From DMER01 sp003451645 (GTDB taxonomy: Bacteria; Pseudomonadota; Alphaproteobacteria; Micropepsales; Micropepsaceae), in contig DALYLR010000001.1 of NCBI GenBank assembly GCA_031976175.1, forward strand, positions 62,001-126,000: a stretch of 64,000 bases of DNA, written 5' to 3'. Below the pieces are notes generated by a model. It was not told where the DNA came from and did no database searches. It worked only from the letters and a program-made list of their open reading frames with translations. Below are positions 17,068-25,463 of the stretch, piece after piece. The position numbers and the translations under genes were made by a program. Every line of letters starts with the position of its first letter. Positions within the stretch are counted from its first letter, which is position 1.

Positions 17068-17125
17068 GGTTAGCGCAACTTTCCGCTCTCAAATCGAAGT
17101 GATTTGATCGCCCGTTGCGCTAGCC
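17068..17125. terminator. Second palindrome, overlapping the end of the HD-domain gene
   Basis: GGTTAGCGCAAC (17068-17079) pairs with GTTGCGCTAGCC (17114-17125) with one mismatch, and AAATC/GATTT (17091-17095, 17101-17105) forms a smaller hairpin inside. The right arm contains the stop codon of the convergent HD-domain gene. It probably serves as a bidirectional terminator between rho and that gene. Confidence 0.45.
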
Positions 17126-17716
17126 TTTACGCAGACAAATCGAGTTTTTGGGCCTGGCGAAGACCCGCTCGAGCATGGGCACAAAGGCTTGGAGCGGCAT
17201 GCTCTCGTAATCCGGGTCGAACGAGTTCTGATCGTAGAGATGGCAGAACTGCGCGCAGGCCTCAAAATGGGGGTGGCCGCGATAGGCGTCGCGCATGTCG
17301 CGGTCGAGGCCCAGATGGTGGAAGAAATAGTAGCCTTGAAAAATAGCGTGCTTCTCCACGATCCAGTGAATGCGCTCATCGACATAGGGCTTGAGGATCG
17401 CGGCCGCCACATCGGCATGGTTCGACGGGCCCAAGGTGTCGCCAATATCGTGGAGCAAGGCGGCGACTACGTATTCGTCTGATTGCCCGGCCTTGTTGGC
17501 GCGGGTTGCCGTTTGCAGGCAATGCTCCAACCGGTCCACCGCATAGCCGCCATAGTCCCCGCCCAAGAGCTGAAGATGCGCGATGAGGCGCGCGGGCAGC
17601 GCCTTTTGGTGATGACGCATCTCCTGGGCAATGATGTCCCAGTCATCTTTGGTGCTTTCGGCCATGGTCTTGTAGGCCGCACGCGGCGCCACTGCTTTTG
17701 CGCTATCGCTGTCCAT
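17120..17716 (-). CDS. HD-domain protein of the PhnZ/MIOX-like type
   Basis: The 198-residue protein has an HD fold with H65 (in RLEHCLQTA), the H89-D90 pair (ALLHDIGD), further histidines near 100 and 121-134, and a late aspartate (HLYDQNSFD). The pattern YGGY followed by V-x-x-L-E-H-x-L-Q-x-A resembles the mixed-valent di-iron oxygenases PhnZ and TmpB, where the corresponding segment reads Y-x-G-E. Here the glutamate position is Tyr58, so it could be an oxygenase variant or a phosphohydrolase. GGAGAAC precedes ATG 17716. It is divergent from an SDR gene across 82 bases, and the two may share regulation. Confidence 0.7.
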   Translation of the reverse strand: MDSDSAKAVAPRAAYKTMAESTKDDWDIIAQEMRHHQKALPARLIAHLQLLGGDYGGYAVDRLEHCLQTATRANKAGQSDEYVVAALLHDIGDTLGPSNHADVAAAILKPYVDERIHWIVEKHAIFQGYYFFHHLGLDRDMRDAYRGHPHFEACAQFCHLYDQNSFDPDYESMPLQAFVPMLERVFARPKNSICLRKG

Positions 17717-17798
17717 GATCGTGTTCTCCTTTGCAGATTGCTAGAGCTTGCCCTTAGCATGCGCCAATTGCAAAGGCAGGACATAGGAGGGCCAACAT

Positions 17799-18602
17799 AT
17801 GACAAGCGACCTCGATGGACGGATTGCGCTTGTAACGGGTGCGGCGCGCGGTATCGGGGCTGCAACCGCGTGGGCCTTGGCCAAAGCGGGCGCCAAAGTT
17901 TTTCTGACGGATGTGCTAGACAATGACGGCAACGAGACGGCTGAACAAATGCGGAGGTTGGGCCATGCGGTGCAGTTCATGCCTCACGATGTGCGGGACG
18001 AGGCGCAGTGGCAGGCGGTGGTCGAGCGCTGTAGCTCTCAATTCGGCGGGCTCGACATTCTGGTCAATAATGCGGGCATCTTTTGGTTGAAGCCGATGGC
18101 CCAAACAAGTCTCGACGAGTTCAGGCAGATGCAGGCGATCAATGTCGACGGTGTGTTCCTGGGCCTAAAGCACGCCATTCCCGCGATTGCTGAGCGCGCG
18201 CAGAGCTGGCAGGGCGGCGGGGCCGTGATCAATCTCTCGTCCGTGGCGGGTCTGACCGGCGCTGCTATGGCGGTTGCCTACAATGCGTCCAAGGGGGCCG
18301 TGCGCTTGATGACCAAGGGTGCGGCCCTGGAATGCGCGGCCATGGGGCTTAAGGTCCGCGTCAATTCCGTGCATCCGGGCGTGATCGAAACCGCCATGGG
18401 GCAGCAAGTCATTGATGAACTCGCGAAGGTTAGCGCTGGCGGCGCCAACGCGGTGCGGGATCAGATGATCCAGATGCACCCGCTCGGCCGGATGGGCCTG
18501 GCGTCGGAGATCGCAGATGCGGTCGTGTTCCTCGCCAGTGACCGGTCGTCCTTCATGACGGGCAGTGAGATTGTGGTCGATGGCGGCCTGACGGCGCGTT
18601 AA
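17799..18602 (+). CDS. Short-chain dehydrogenase/reductase (SDR)
   Basis: A classical SDR of 267 residues: the NAD(P)-binding TGAARGIG at about residues 14-21, an aspartate after the second strand (LTDV) that favours NAD over NADP, NNAG near 90, the catalytic Ser in INLSSVAG and the YNASK motif, and a C-terminal GSEIVVDGG. A strong AGGAGG precedes the ATG. The substrate is unknown; such enzymes oxidise or reduce secondary alcohols and ketones. The AbgT-family transporter follows on the same strand 76 bases later. Confidence 0.85.
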   Translation: MTSDLDGRIALVTGAARGIGAATAWALAKAGAKVFLTDVLDNDGNETAEQMRRLGHAVQFMPHDVRDEAQWQAVVERCSSQFGGLDILVNNAGIFWLKPMAQTSLDEFRQMQAINVDGVFLGLKHAIPAIAERAQSWQGGGAVINLSSVAGLTGAAMAVAYNASKGAVRLMTKGAALECAAMGLKVRVNSVHPGVIETAMGQQVIDELAKVSAGGANAVRDQMIQMHPLGRMGLASEIADAVVFLASDRSSFMTGSEIVVDGGLTAR

Positions 18603-18678
18603 TCCCTGACAGGATTGCGCTTTGACGGCCGGAAGGGCTCAACGTAGGCTCATCTGGGGCAATCAAGGGTCATTGCAG

Positions 18679-20259
18679 ATGTCAGAGCCGAAACTGGACG
18701 AAGCCGAAATTGCGCGCGCGGGATGGATTGTGCGCACCCTCAACTGGATTGAGCGGGTCGGCAACAAGCTCCCTGATCCGGTAACCTTGTTCATCATCGC
18801 CATCGGTTTGGTGATGGTCCTGTCCGCCTATTATGCGGGCCAAGGTGCGACCGCGATCAATCCCGCGACCGGTGAGCCGGTCAAGGCCATCAGTCTGCTC
18901 GATACGGCACAGATCCGGCGGCTTTTTACGGAATTGCCCCAAATCTTGACGTCCTTTCCGCCGCTGGGCGTGGTTTTGGTGATTATCGTCGGCGTCGGTC
19001 TGGCTGAGCGCTCCGGTATGTTTAACGCCGCGATTGGCGCCATGGTGCGCGCTGTCCCCAAGACCTTTTTGACCTTGGCTGTGACCTTTGCGGGCGTGCA
19101 GAGCTCGATTGCCAGTGATGCTGGGTATGTCGTTCTGATCCCACTTGCTGCCGCAGCCTTTGCATCGGTCGGAAGGCACCCTATTGCGGGGCTGTCGGCC
19201 GCTTTTGCTGGTGTTGCCGGCGGGTTCGCCGCGAATGTCTCAATCACCACGGGCGATGCGCTTTTGTCTGGCTTGACGCAAGCGGCGGCGGGCCTCGTCG
19301 ACAAGACATACACGGTTGAGATCACTGCCAATTGGTATTTCCTGGCTGCCATCGTGCCTGTTTATGCCATTGTTGCGGCGCTGGTCTGTGAGCGGATTGT
19401 GGAGCCGCGGCTTAATGCAGGCCCTGACTGGGTCCGCCAAGCGCCGGAGATCGAGGACGGGAACAAGGCCGCACGAGAAAGATGGGGTCTTCGCTTTGCG
19501 ATGTTGGGCTTCCTTCTGGTTCTGGCGTTGATCGCGTGGCTGTCCTGGACGCCTGAGTCGCCTCTGCGCGATCCCAAAACCGGCTCCTTCGAACCACTAT
19601 TCCGGTCGATGGTCGCAATCATGTTCCTGGTCTTTGCGGTCAGCGGTTTGGCCTATGGGATTGGTGCTGGCGTGATCAAGAATGACAAGGACGCGGTGCA
19701 GCTCACCACCAAAGGTGTGGCTGACATTAGCGCATATCTGGTGCTGGCGTTCTTTGCTGCTGTCTTTGTTGCGCTCTTCAATTGGTCCAATCTTGGGACT
19801 TTGATGGCCATCAATGGGGCTGAGTTTTTGAAGGGGCTTGGGCTGGCGGGTCAGCCTCTGTTGCTGCTCGTCGGTGTCATTATTCTGGCAATGATCACAG
19901 ACCTCTTGATTGGGTCAGCCTCGGCAAAGTGGGCCATTTTGGCGCCGATCATGGTGCCCATGCTAATGCTCCTGGGCGTTGCGCCAGAAGCAACACAGGC
20001 GGCCTATCGGGTTGGCGACAGCACGACCAACATGATTACGCCGTTCATGACCTATTTCCCGCTGATCCTGATCATGGCGCGCAAATACCGGCCGGATTAC
20101 GGGATCGGCTCCATGATGGCGCTCATGTTGCCCTATACGGTTGCGTTCTTCATCGCCTCGGGCACTTTTTTCGCGGTTTGGTTCAGCCTCGGCATCCCTT
20201 TTGGGCCTGGCGTCGAGAACCAGTATGTGCCGAAATTTGCGGCACCCACAGCACCGTAA
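18679..20259 (+). CDS. AbgT-family transporter
   Basis: The 526-residue protein has about eleven hydrophobic segments and starts MSEPKLDEAEIARAGWIVRTLNWIERVGNKLPDPVTLF, the recognisable AbgT N-terminus. The VQSSIASDAGYVVLIPL and VGDSTTNMITPFMTYFPLIL stretches correspond to the two re-entrant hairpin regions of the family. Members import p-aminobenzoyl-glutamate (E. coli AbgT) or export sulfonamide-type antifolates (MtrF, YdaH); which applies here cannot be told. I chose ATG 18679, with AAGGG upstream, over an in-frame codon at 18622. It may be co-transcribed with the SDR gene. Confidence 0.88.
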   Translation: MSEPKLDEAEIARAGWIVRTLNWIERVGNKLPDPVTLFIIAIGLVMVLSAYYAGQGATAINPATGEPVKAISLLDTAQIRRLFTELPQILTSFPPLGVVLVIIVGVGLAERSGMFNAAIGAMVRAVPKTFLTLAVTFAGVQSSIASDAGYVVLIPLAAAAFASVGRHPIAGLSAAFAGVAGGFAANVSITTGDALLSGLTQAAAGLVDKTYTVEITANWYFLAAIVPVYAIVAALVCERIVEPRLNAGPDWVRQAPEIEDGNKAARERWGLRFAMLGFLLVLALIAWLSWTPESPLRDPKTGSFEPLFRSMVAIMFLVFAVSGLAYGIGAGVIKNDKDAVQLTTKGVADISAYLVLAFFAAVFVALFNWSNLGTLMAINGAEFLKGLGLAGQPLLLLVGVIILAMITDLLIGSASAKWAILAPIMVPMLMLLGVAPEATQAAYRVGDSTTNMITPFMTYFPLILIMARKYRPDYGIGSMMALMLPYTVAFFIASGTFFAVWFSLGIPFGPGVENQYVPKFAAPTAP

Positions 20260-20298
20260 TGGGTGAAGGCTGAATCAGTTGCCGCTCAGTTGCAGCCG

Positions 20299-21177
20299 CT
20301 AACTGCGGTTCTGGAAGTTCGTGCAGCGGACATAATCGCGGCCCCATTCGGGGATCTGGAGGCGGTCTGCAACCATCTTGAGCGTGATGGTCTGAGGTGG
20401 CATGGCCTGCTGGTCGCGCGGTTGGATGCTGAGCTGCAGCGCCTCCCCAACCTTGGCGGCGGAAAGGACCTTCCAGTCGCCAATGGGGTCAATCGGGAAG
20501 GCCGGTTTGGCGCCGCCAGTCATCGCATCGCTCAGGTCAAAGGAGTTCCAGCGCGACATTCGAAACTCAACCGGCCCCGCAAGACCGAAAAAGAGGTATT
20601 GTGTTTTGGCAGCCGTACAGGCGTCTTTCACCTTGGAAGCGATGCGGGTATCAACAAAAAAGGGGAAGTCGCCTGGCATTTCAGCGGCGAAGGCTTGAAG
20701 GTCGGCTTTGGTTAGGTTGATCGCCGAGCGGTCCGCCGCCGGTTTGCACCTCTTGAAGACCATCGTATCGACCGGAAGCCCGAGCGAGGCTGAGTTCCTG
20801 ACCAGTGCCATGACGCTTGGACCATCAGCGCGGAAGGTCCAAGGTTCCATTTGACCGGTGAGGGTTAGGGAAATCAGATTGTCTATCTCTTGCGCGGCAG
20901 TAATGGGTTTGCGCCCAATGTCTTCCTGCCGGCCGCCATCATAGAACGCTAGGCCGCCAGTGTTTTGGAATTCGAAAGCGAAAACGACCGTTGGCGGGGA
21001 TTGCGGAGTGCAGAGTTTGGAAGCGTTGGTGTCTACGGTGACGCCGTGCCACTCGCCCTCGAGATAGGTTTGGCGCTCCGGCGCCAGTGCCATAAGTTCA
21101 CTTGCGGACGTGCCGCTCATGGCCGCCAACACTACAATCATGGTCGCGGCCGCGAGACTTGCGCATTGAGTGACCAT
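20299..21177 (-). CDS. Secreted protein of unknown function
   Basis: The 292-residue product begins with a signal peptide (hydrophobic core ASLAAATMIVVLAAM, likely cleavage after SGTSA near residue 25) and has no further membrane segments. Four cysteines in the mature part (TPQSPP-proximal KLC, KRCKP, KDAC, VRCTN) could form disulfides in the periplasm. I do not recognise the family. AAGGGAG precedes the ATG. It is convergent with the AbgT gene and upstream of nothing obvious on its own strand, so it may be a single-gene unit. Confidence 0.6.
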   Translation of the reverse strand: MVTQCASLAAATMIVVLAAMSGTSASELMALAPERQTYLEGEWHGVTVDTNASKLCTPQSPPTVVFAFEFQNTGGLAFYDGGRQEDIGRKPITAAQEIDNLISLTLTGQMEPWTFRADGPSVMALVRNSASLGLPVDTMVFKRCKPAADRSAINLTKADLQAFAAEMPGDFPFFVDTRIASKVKDACTAAKTQYLFFGLAGPVEFRMSRWNSFDLSDAMTGGAKPAFPIDPIGDWKVLSAAKVGEALQLSIQPRDQQAMPPQTITLKMVADRLQIPEWGRDYVRCTNFQNRS

Positions 21178-21203
21178 CGAAGCACTCCCTTGATTTATCA
21201 GCC

Positions 21204-22181
21204 TCAGTCCGGTTTCAGAATGAGCGAGCCTGTTGTTTTGCGGCTTTCCAATGCACGATGAGCTTCAGCGGCTTCGTCCAGCGCAAAGGCCTGCGGCTGG
21301 TTGATCTTGACCTTGCCAGATCCAACAATGTCGAAGAAGGCGTTGGCGCTAGCCTGGAGCATTTCAGGGGTGGCGGTGTAGGTCATCAAGGTTGGGCGGG
21401 TCACGAAGAGCGAGCCCTTTTGGGCAAGAAGCCCCAAGTCGACCGGCGGCACCGGTCCGCTGGCGTTGCCGAAACTCACCAAGGTTCCGAACGGGCTTAG
21501 GCAGTCCAAGCTGGTGATGAACGTATCTTTTCCGATGCTGTCAAAGACAACAGGTACACCTCGGCCGTCAGTCAGCTGACGAACGATCTCGACCATGTTG
21601 TTGTCGCGGGAGACGATCACGTGATCGCAGCCATGTTTCAAAGCGAGATCGCGTTTGGCTGGATCGCCAACAGTTCCGATCACTGTTGCGCCGAGGGCCT
21701 TGGCCCACTGACAGGCGATCTGTCCGACACCGCCCGCGGCTGCATGGAAGAGAATGGTATCTCCTGGCTTCACGTGGAAAGTGCGGCGCAAGAGGTACTC
21801 GGCCGTCATGCCTTTCAATAGGCTGGCGGCCACGATGTCAAAGGGCATATGTGAGGGGAGTTGTACCACGCGGCTTGCAGGCACGTTCTGGACTTGGGAA
21901 TATGCGCCGAGTGGTCCCGTTGCATAAGAAACGCGATCGCCCGGTTGCAGTTCCGACACTTGTGAACCGCACGCCTCAATGACACCTGCGGCCTCTAGGC
22001 CTAGACCACTTGGCAAGGGCACCGGATAGAGCCCCGTCCGGTGGTAGATGTCGATAAAGTTAACGCCAATTGCGTGGTGCCTGACCTGCACTTCTTGGGG
22101 TAAGGGCGGGGGCAGTGAAACGTGTTGGTATGTCAGGACCTCCGGACCGCCGGTGGTCTCGAAACGGATGGCGTGACCCAT
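21204..22181 (-). CDS. NADPH:quinone oxidoreductase (zinc-independent MDR family)
   Basis: The protein (325 residues from ATG 22181) matches QorA-type quinone oxidoreductases: an N-terminal GroES-like domain (VNFIDIYHRTGLYPVPLPSG) and a Rossmann domain with AAAGGVGQIACQWAKALGA. It lacks the zinc-binding cysteines of alcohol dehydrogenases. Such enzymes reduce quinones with NADPH in the cytoplasm. A longer frame to 22295 overlaps the upstream dienelactone hydrolase gene. The 16-base gap to that gene and the same orientation suggest a two-gene unit. Confidence 0.9.
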   Translation of the reverse strand: MGHAIRFETTGGPEVLTYQHVSLPPPLPQEVQVRHHAIGVNFIDIYHRTGLYPVPLPSGLGLEAAGVIEACGSQVSELQPGDRVSYATGPLGAYSQVQNVPASRVVQLPSHMPFDIVAASLLKGMTAEYLLRRTFHVKPGDTILFHAAAGGVGQIACQWAKALGATVIGTVGDPAKRDLALKHGCDHVIVSRDNNMVEIVRQLTDGRGVPVVFDSIGKDTFITSLDCLSPFGTLVSFGNASGPVPPVDLGLLAQKGSLFVTRPTLMTYTATPEMLQASANAFFDIVGSGKVKINQPQAFALDEAAEAHRALESRKTTGSLILKPD

Positions 22182-22197
22182 GCCCGCGATGTCCTTC

Positions 22198-22896
22198 CTA
22201 ATGGAGATGTGTCCGGAAGAACTCAGCCGTGCGGTTGTTGGCCAGGGTTGCGGCGGCCGCGTCGTAATGCTGCCCGCCCTGGCGTGCGAAGGCATGGTCT
22301 GCGCCAGGGTAGATATGGGCGCTTACGTGGGCCACTGATTGCAAGGCCTCTTGGATTTGGGTCTGCGCCGCCGGAGGCACGAACTGATCCTTCTCTGCGA
22401 TGTGGACCAGCATGGGGTGACGGATTTGGCCCTTCTCGCTAAGTCTTCCCTCTATACCGACACCGTAATAGCCGACATTGGCGTTGCTGTCCGTCCTCGT
22501 GCCGGTCAAGAAGGCCAGCAGGCCGCCAAGGCAGTACCCAACGCTGCCCACCTTACCCGAAACGCCGGGGAGGTGACGCAGATGGCTGATCGCAGCCTGA
22601 GTATCGCGCACGCCTGCATTTACGTCGAACTTTTGATAGAGTTCGAAGGCCCGTTTCCATTCGGCGTCCGTTTTGTCAGTGAGTTGAATCGCAGGCTCAA
22701 TGCGCCAGAACAGATCGGGCGCCAGGGCGAAATAGCCCTGCCTGGCGAGATCGTCTGCGATTTCCCGGATGACAGCGTTGACCCCAAAAATCTCTTGGAT
22801 AACGATAATTCCTGGGCCTTGGGCGGCCGCTGGGGTTGCGAGATAGGCCTGGAACTTGCCGTCAGGTCCTTGGACGTGAATGTCTTGACCAGTCAT
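22198..22896 (-). CDS. Dienelactone hydrolase family protein
   Basis: A 232-residue alpha/beta hydrolase. The catalytic triad is Cys in GYCLGG (near 121), Asp in AEKDQF (near 170) and His in GADHAFA (near 202), the Cys-Asp-His arrangement of dienelactone hydrolases. The FGVNAVIREIADDLARQGYFALAPDLF stretch is also typical. These enzymes open cyclic esters in aromatic degradation, but many members have other ester substrates. AAGGGAG precedes the ATG. The quinone oxidoreductase gene follows. Confidence 0.88.
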   Translation of the reverse strand: MTGQDIHVQGPDGKFQAYLATPAAAQGPGIIVIQEIFGVNAVIREIADDLARQGYFALAPDLFWRIEPAIQLTDKTDAEWKRAFELYQKFDVNAGVRDTQAAISHLRHLPGVSGKVGSVGYCLGGLLAFLTGTRTDSNANVGYYGVGIEGRLSEKGQIRHPMLVHIAEKDQFVPPAAQTQIQEALQSVAHVSAHIYPGADHAFARQGGQHYDAAAATLANNRTAEFFRTHLH

Positions 22897-22939
22897 GATA
22901 CGCGCGCTCCCTTTGAAATGCCTTCGTCTGCAGCGCCAA

Positions 22940-25006
22940 TTAGCGCGTTTGCGGCTGATTGACAGCCCGCGTCTTCAAGCCGAGCTCTAATTGATTGGGA
23001 TCCGTGATCGGATTTGAGCACGTGGTCGCGTTGCATACATAGACCGTCGCGCGGCCTTGCAGCTGGGGTTTGCCATAAGCGGGGTGGGTCGCATGCAAGG
23101 TGTTGGTGGCCGGCGTAATTAGCATCATGCGCGTAGGCATGCTGGAGCGGCGCAGCACATCGCGCATCGCATTGGTGTCCGGCGTCTGGCGCTCTCCCAC
23201 GATCACGATCTGAATCGCGCGATACAGGGTGTCCAAGGCATTATACAATCCGCCATGCGCGGAGATATTAGCCAAGGCATCGCGCGAGAAGCTTTGGATC
23301 AGGGCATTGGTGCGATCGCGGTAATGCTGCTCGCCCGTCAAGTAGAACAGATTGGCGAGGTTCATGGCCGAGATCGCATTGCCTGAGACCGTGGCGCCAT
23401 CGGTTGCGTGCCGTGGCCTGACGAACAGTGGGTCCGCCGATGCAGCAGTCACCGCATAGCCGCCATTGACGGGGTCCCAGAAGTCGGAATCGAGTTCGCC
23501 GGTCCAACTTTGCGCCAAGGCCAGATAGCGCTTGTCGCCTGTCGTCTCGTGCAAGGTCAAGGCAGCGCGGATCATCCAAGCATAATCGTCCAAGAAGGCC
23601 AGGTCGCCGGGTTGACCGGCTCTAAAGCTGTGCGTCAACCGGTTGCCCTTTGCCATGCGCTCCGCAACGAACCAGAACGCCCGCACGGCCATGGCTTGCC
23701 AATCGAGCCGATTGAAGGCTTCAGCAGCGTGGGTCAGGGCGCGGATCATCATGCCATTCCAATCGGCCAGGACTTTGTCGTCGCGGGCAGGGTGCGCGCG
23801 GCGGCTGCGGGCCTCAGCAAGTTTCTGCCGCATTCCGTTCAGCTTGCCCTCAGCGGCAGGGTCCACCGGAACGGCGCGCAAGCGATGCAAGACATTGCGG
23901 CCATTCCAATTGCCGTCGTCGCGGACATCATAGACCGCCCTGAAGAGTTTTGCATCATCAGCGGATAGAACCTGCTGAATTTCTGCTGCGGTCCAGCTGT
24001 ATTTGGCGCCTTCAACCCCATCGGTTTCCGCATCCAAGGCCGATGCGAAGGCACCATCTGGTGTCAGCATTTCGCGTTGAGCCCAGCCGATCGTCTCCTC
24101 AATCCGCGACTTATAGAGCGGGTTACGGGTTTCCTGCCAAACCGTCGTGAGAAGCTCGATCATGAGCGCGTTGTCGCTCAAGACCTTCTCGAAATGGGGG
24201 ACCATCCAGAACTCGTCGACAGAATAGCGGTGAAAGCCGCCGCCCAAATGATCGTAAATGCCGCCCTGACACATGGTCGCCAGCTGCAATTCGACGGCGC
24301 GCTGGAACTGCGGTGCGCCGCTGCGCTGGCTCGCGCGCCACAGCGCATCCATGAGCGCAACATTGGCAAATTTGGGCTGGCCAAGCATACCGCCGCTAAA
24401 GACATCCATTTGCTGACAAATGCGGCGCCCTGCTTGTTCCAAAGCGGCGGGAGACAACGTGCCTTCGATGCGGCGGTCGTTGGACCAGGCGTTGGTTAGT
24501 GCCAGACGCAAGGTCCGCACATTGCCGTCAACTTGATCCCGCTTCTCATTATACGCCGCGAGAACGTCGTTCAAAACAGCCTTGAAAGCGCGCCGGCCCA
24601 AATCGGGACGTTCCTCTTTGGGAAAATAGGTTCCGCCCGCGTATGGCTCGGCTTCAGGCGTCAGAAACATGTTGAGCGGCCAACCGCCGGATTGCCCCAT
24701 GCCTTGCAGCGCAGACTGGTAGACGAGATCAATGTCGGGACGCTCTTCCTTGTCGACCTTGATGCAAACGAAGTTGGCATTGAGCAGTGCCGCTGTTTCG
24801 GCGTCCTGAAAGCTCTCGCGTTCCATCGTGCTGCACCAATGGCAGCTCGCATAGCCGGAGGACAGATAGATCGGCTTGCCGTCCGCTTTGGCATCCGCCA
24901 AAGCCTCAGCGCTCCAAGCCCGCCAGTGAACCGGATTGTCTTTGTGCTTGAGCAAATAGGGGCTGGTTTCTTTGGAGAGCAGATTTGCGGCCGGTAGGCT
25001 TGCCAT
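22940..25006 (-). CDS. Thioredoxin-domain protein, YyaL/spermatogenesis-associated protein 20 family (DUF255)
   Basis: The protein has an N-terminal thioredoxin-like domain (NLLSKETSPYLLKHKDNP, then CHWC at residues 55-58 and GGWPLNMFLTP near 105) and a C-terminal (alpha/alpha)6 barrel like that of glycoside hydrolase family 88/N-acylglucosamine epimerases. From ATG 25006 it has 688 residues, the usual size. The family typically reads CHWCHVM; here it is CHWCSTM, so the residue after the second Cys differs. No signal peptide is seen, so it is cytoplasmic. The biochemical function is unknown for the family. The open frame continues to 25732 but that part is opposite DUF6489 and mnmE. Confidence 0.88.
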   Translation of the reverse strand: MASLPAANLLSKETSPYLLKHKDNPVHWRAWSAEALADAKADGKPIYLSSGYASCHWCSTMERESFQDAETAALLNANFVCIKVDKEERPDIDLVYQSALQGMGQSGGWPLNMFLTPEAEPYAGGTYFPKEERPDLGRRAFKAVLNDVLAAYNEKRDQVDGNVRTLRLALTNAWSNDRRIEGTLSPAALEQAGRRICQQMDVFSGGMLGQPKFANVALMDALWRASQRSGAPQFQRAVELQLATMCQGGIYDHLGGGFHRYSVDEFWMVPHFEKVLSDNALMIELLTTVWQETRNPLYKSRIEETIGWAQREMLTPDGAFASALDAETDGVEGAKYSWTAAEIQQVLSADDAKLFRAVYDVRDDGNWNGRNVLHRLRAVPVDPAAEGKLNGMRQKLAEARSRRAHPARDDKVLADWNGMMIRALTHAAEAFNRLDWQAMAVRAFWFVAERMAKGNRLTHSFRAGQPGDLAFLDDYAWMIRAALTLHETTGDKRYLALAQSWTGELDSDFWDPVNGGYAVTAASADPLFVRPRHATDGATVSGNAISAMNLANLFYLTGEQHYRDRTNALIQSFSRDALANISAHGGLYNALDTLYRAIQIVIVGERQTPDTNAMRDVLRRSSMPTRMMLITPATNTLHATHPAYGKPQLQGRATVYVCNATTCSNPITDPNQLELGLKTRAVNQPQTR

Positions 25007-25175
25007 TTTGAGAACGTCCTTTAAGGGCAGTGTCGGCGATGCGATGTGCCGGAACAGAGGGGCTGGGCTTCTTTTATCGCAAGAGAGTTCCGGAGCAAGG
25101 GTTGCAGCGGAACAAAAAGCAGCGGCATGATGGGACGCGCAAAAGCAACCCCAAAGTCCCGCTGGATCACCGCAG

Positions 25176-25463
25176 ATGAAAATCACAATTGAGGTCGATT
25201 GTACACCAGAGGAGGCCCGGAAATTGGCGGGACTTCCCGATGTGGGCCCGCTCCAAGAAGAGATCATGGCGCATGTCCGCGACCGGGTTCTGAAGGCGAT
25301 GTCACTGTCCGATCCGGAGACTCTTATGAAGGCTTGGCTGCCCCTCACCCAGTCTCTGGGGCAGCAGGGCATTGAAGCCTTCCAGGGCATTCTTAAAGTG
25401 GTGCAGAACCGGGCTCGCGCTAGCGATGGCAATAAGGGGCGGACGAAATCCGGCGGCGGATGA
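25176..25463 (+). CDS. Small conserved protein (DUF6489-like)
   Basis: This 95-residue protein starts MKITIEVDCTPEEARKLAGL and continues DVGPLQEEIMAHVRDRV, a sequence common in alphaproteobacteria just before mnmE. It is mostly helical and charged, without signal peptide or membrane helices; the tail is Gly/Lys-rich. Its stop overlaps the mnmE ATG by four bases, so the two are translationally coupled. Function unknown; a link to tRNA modification is only suggested by the coupling. Confidence 0.8.
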   Translation: MKITIEVDCTPEEARKLAGLPDVGPLQEEIMAHVRDRVLKAMSLSDPETLMKAWLPLTQSLGQQGIEAFQGILKVVQNRARASDGNKGRTKSGGG

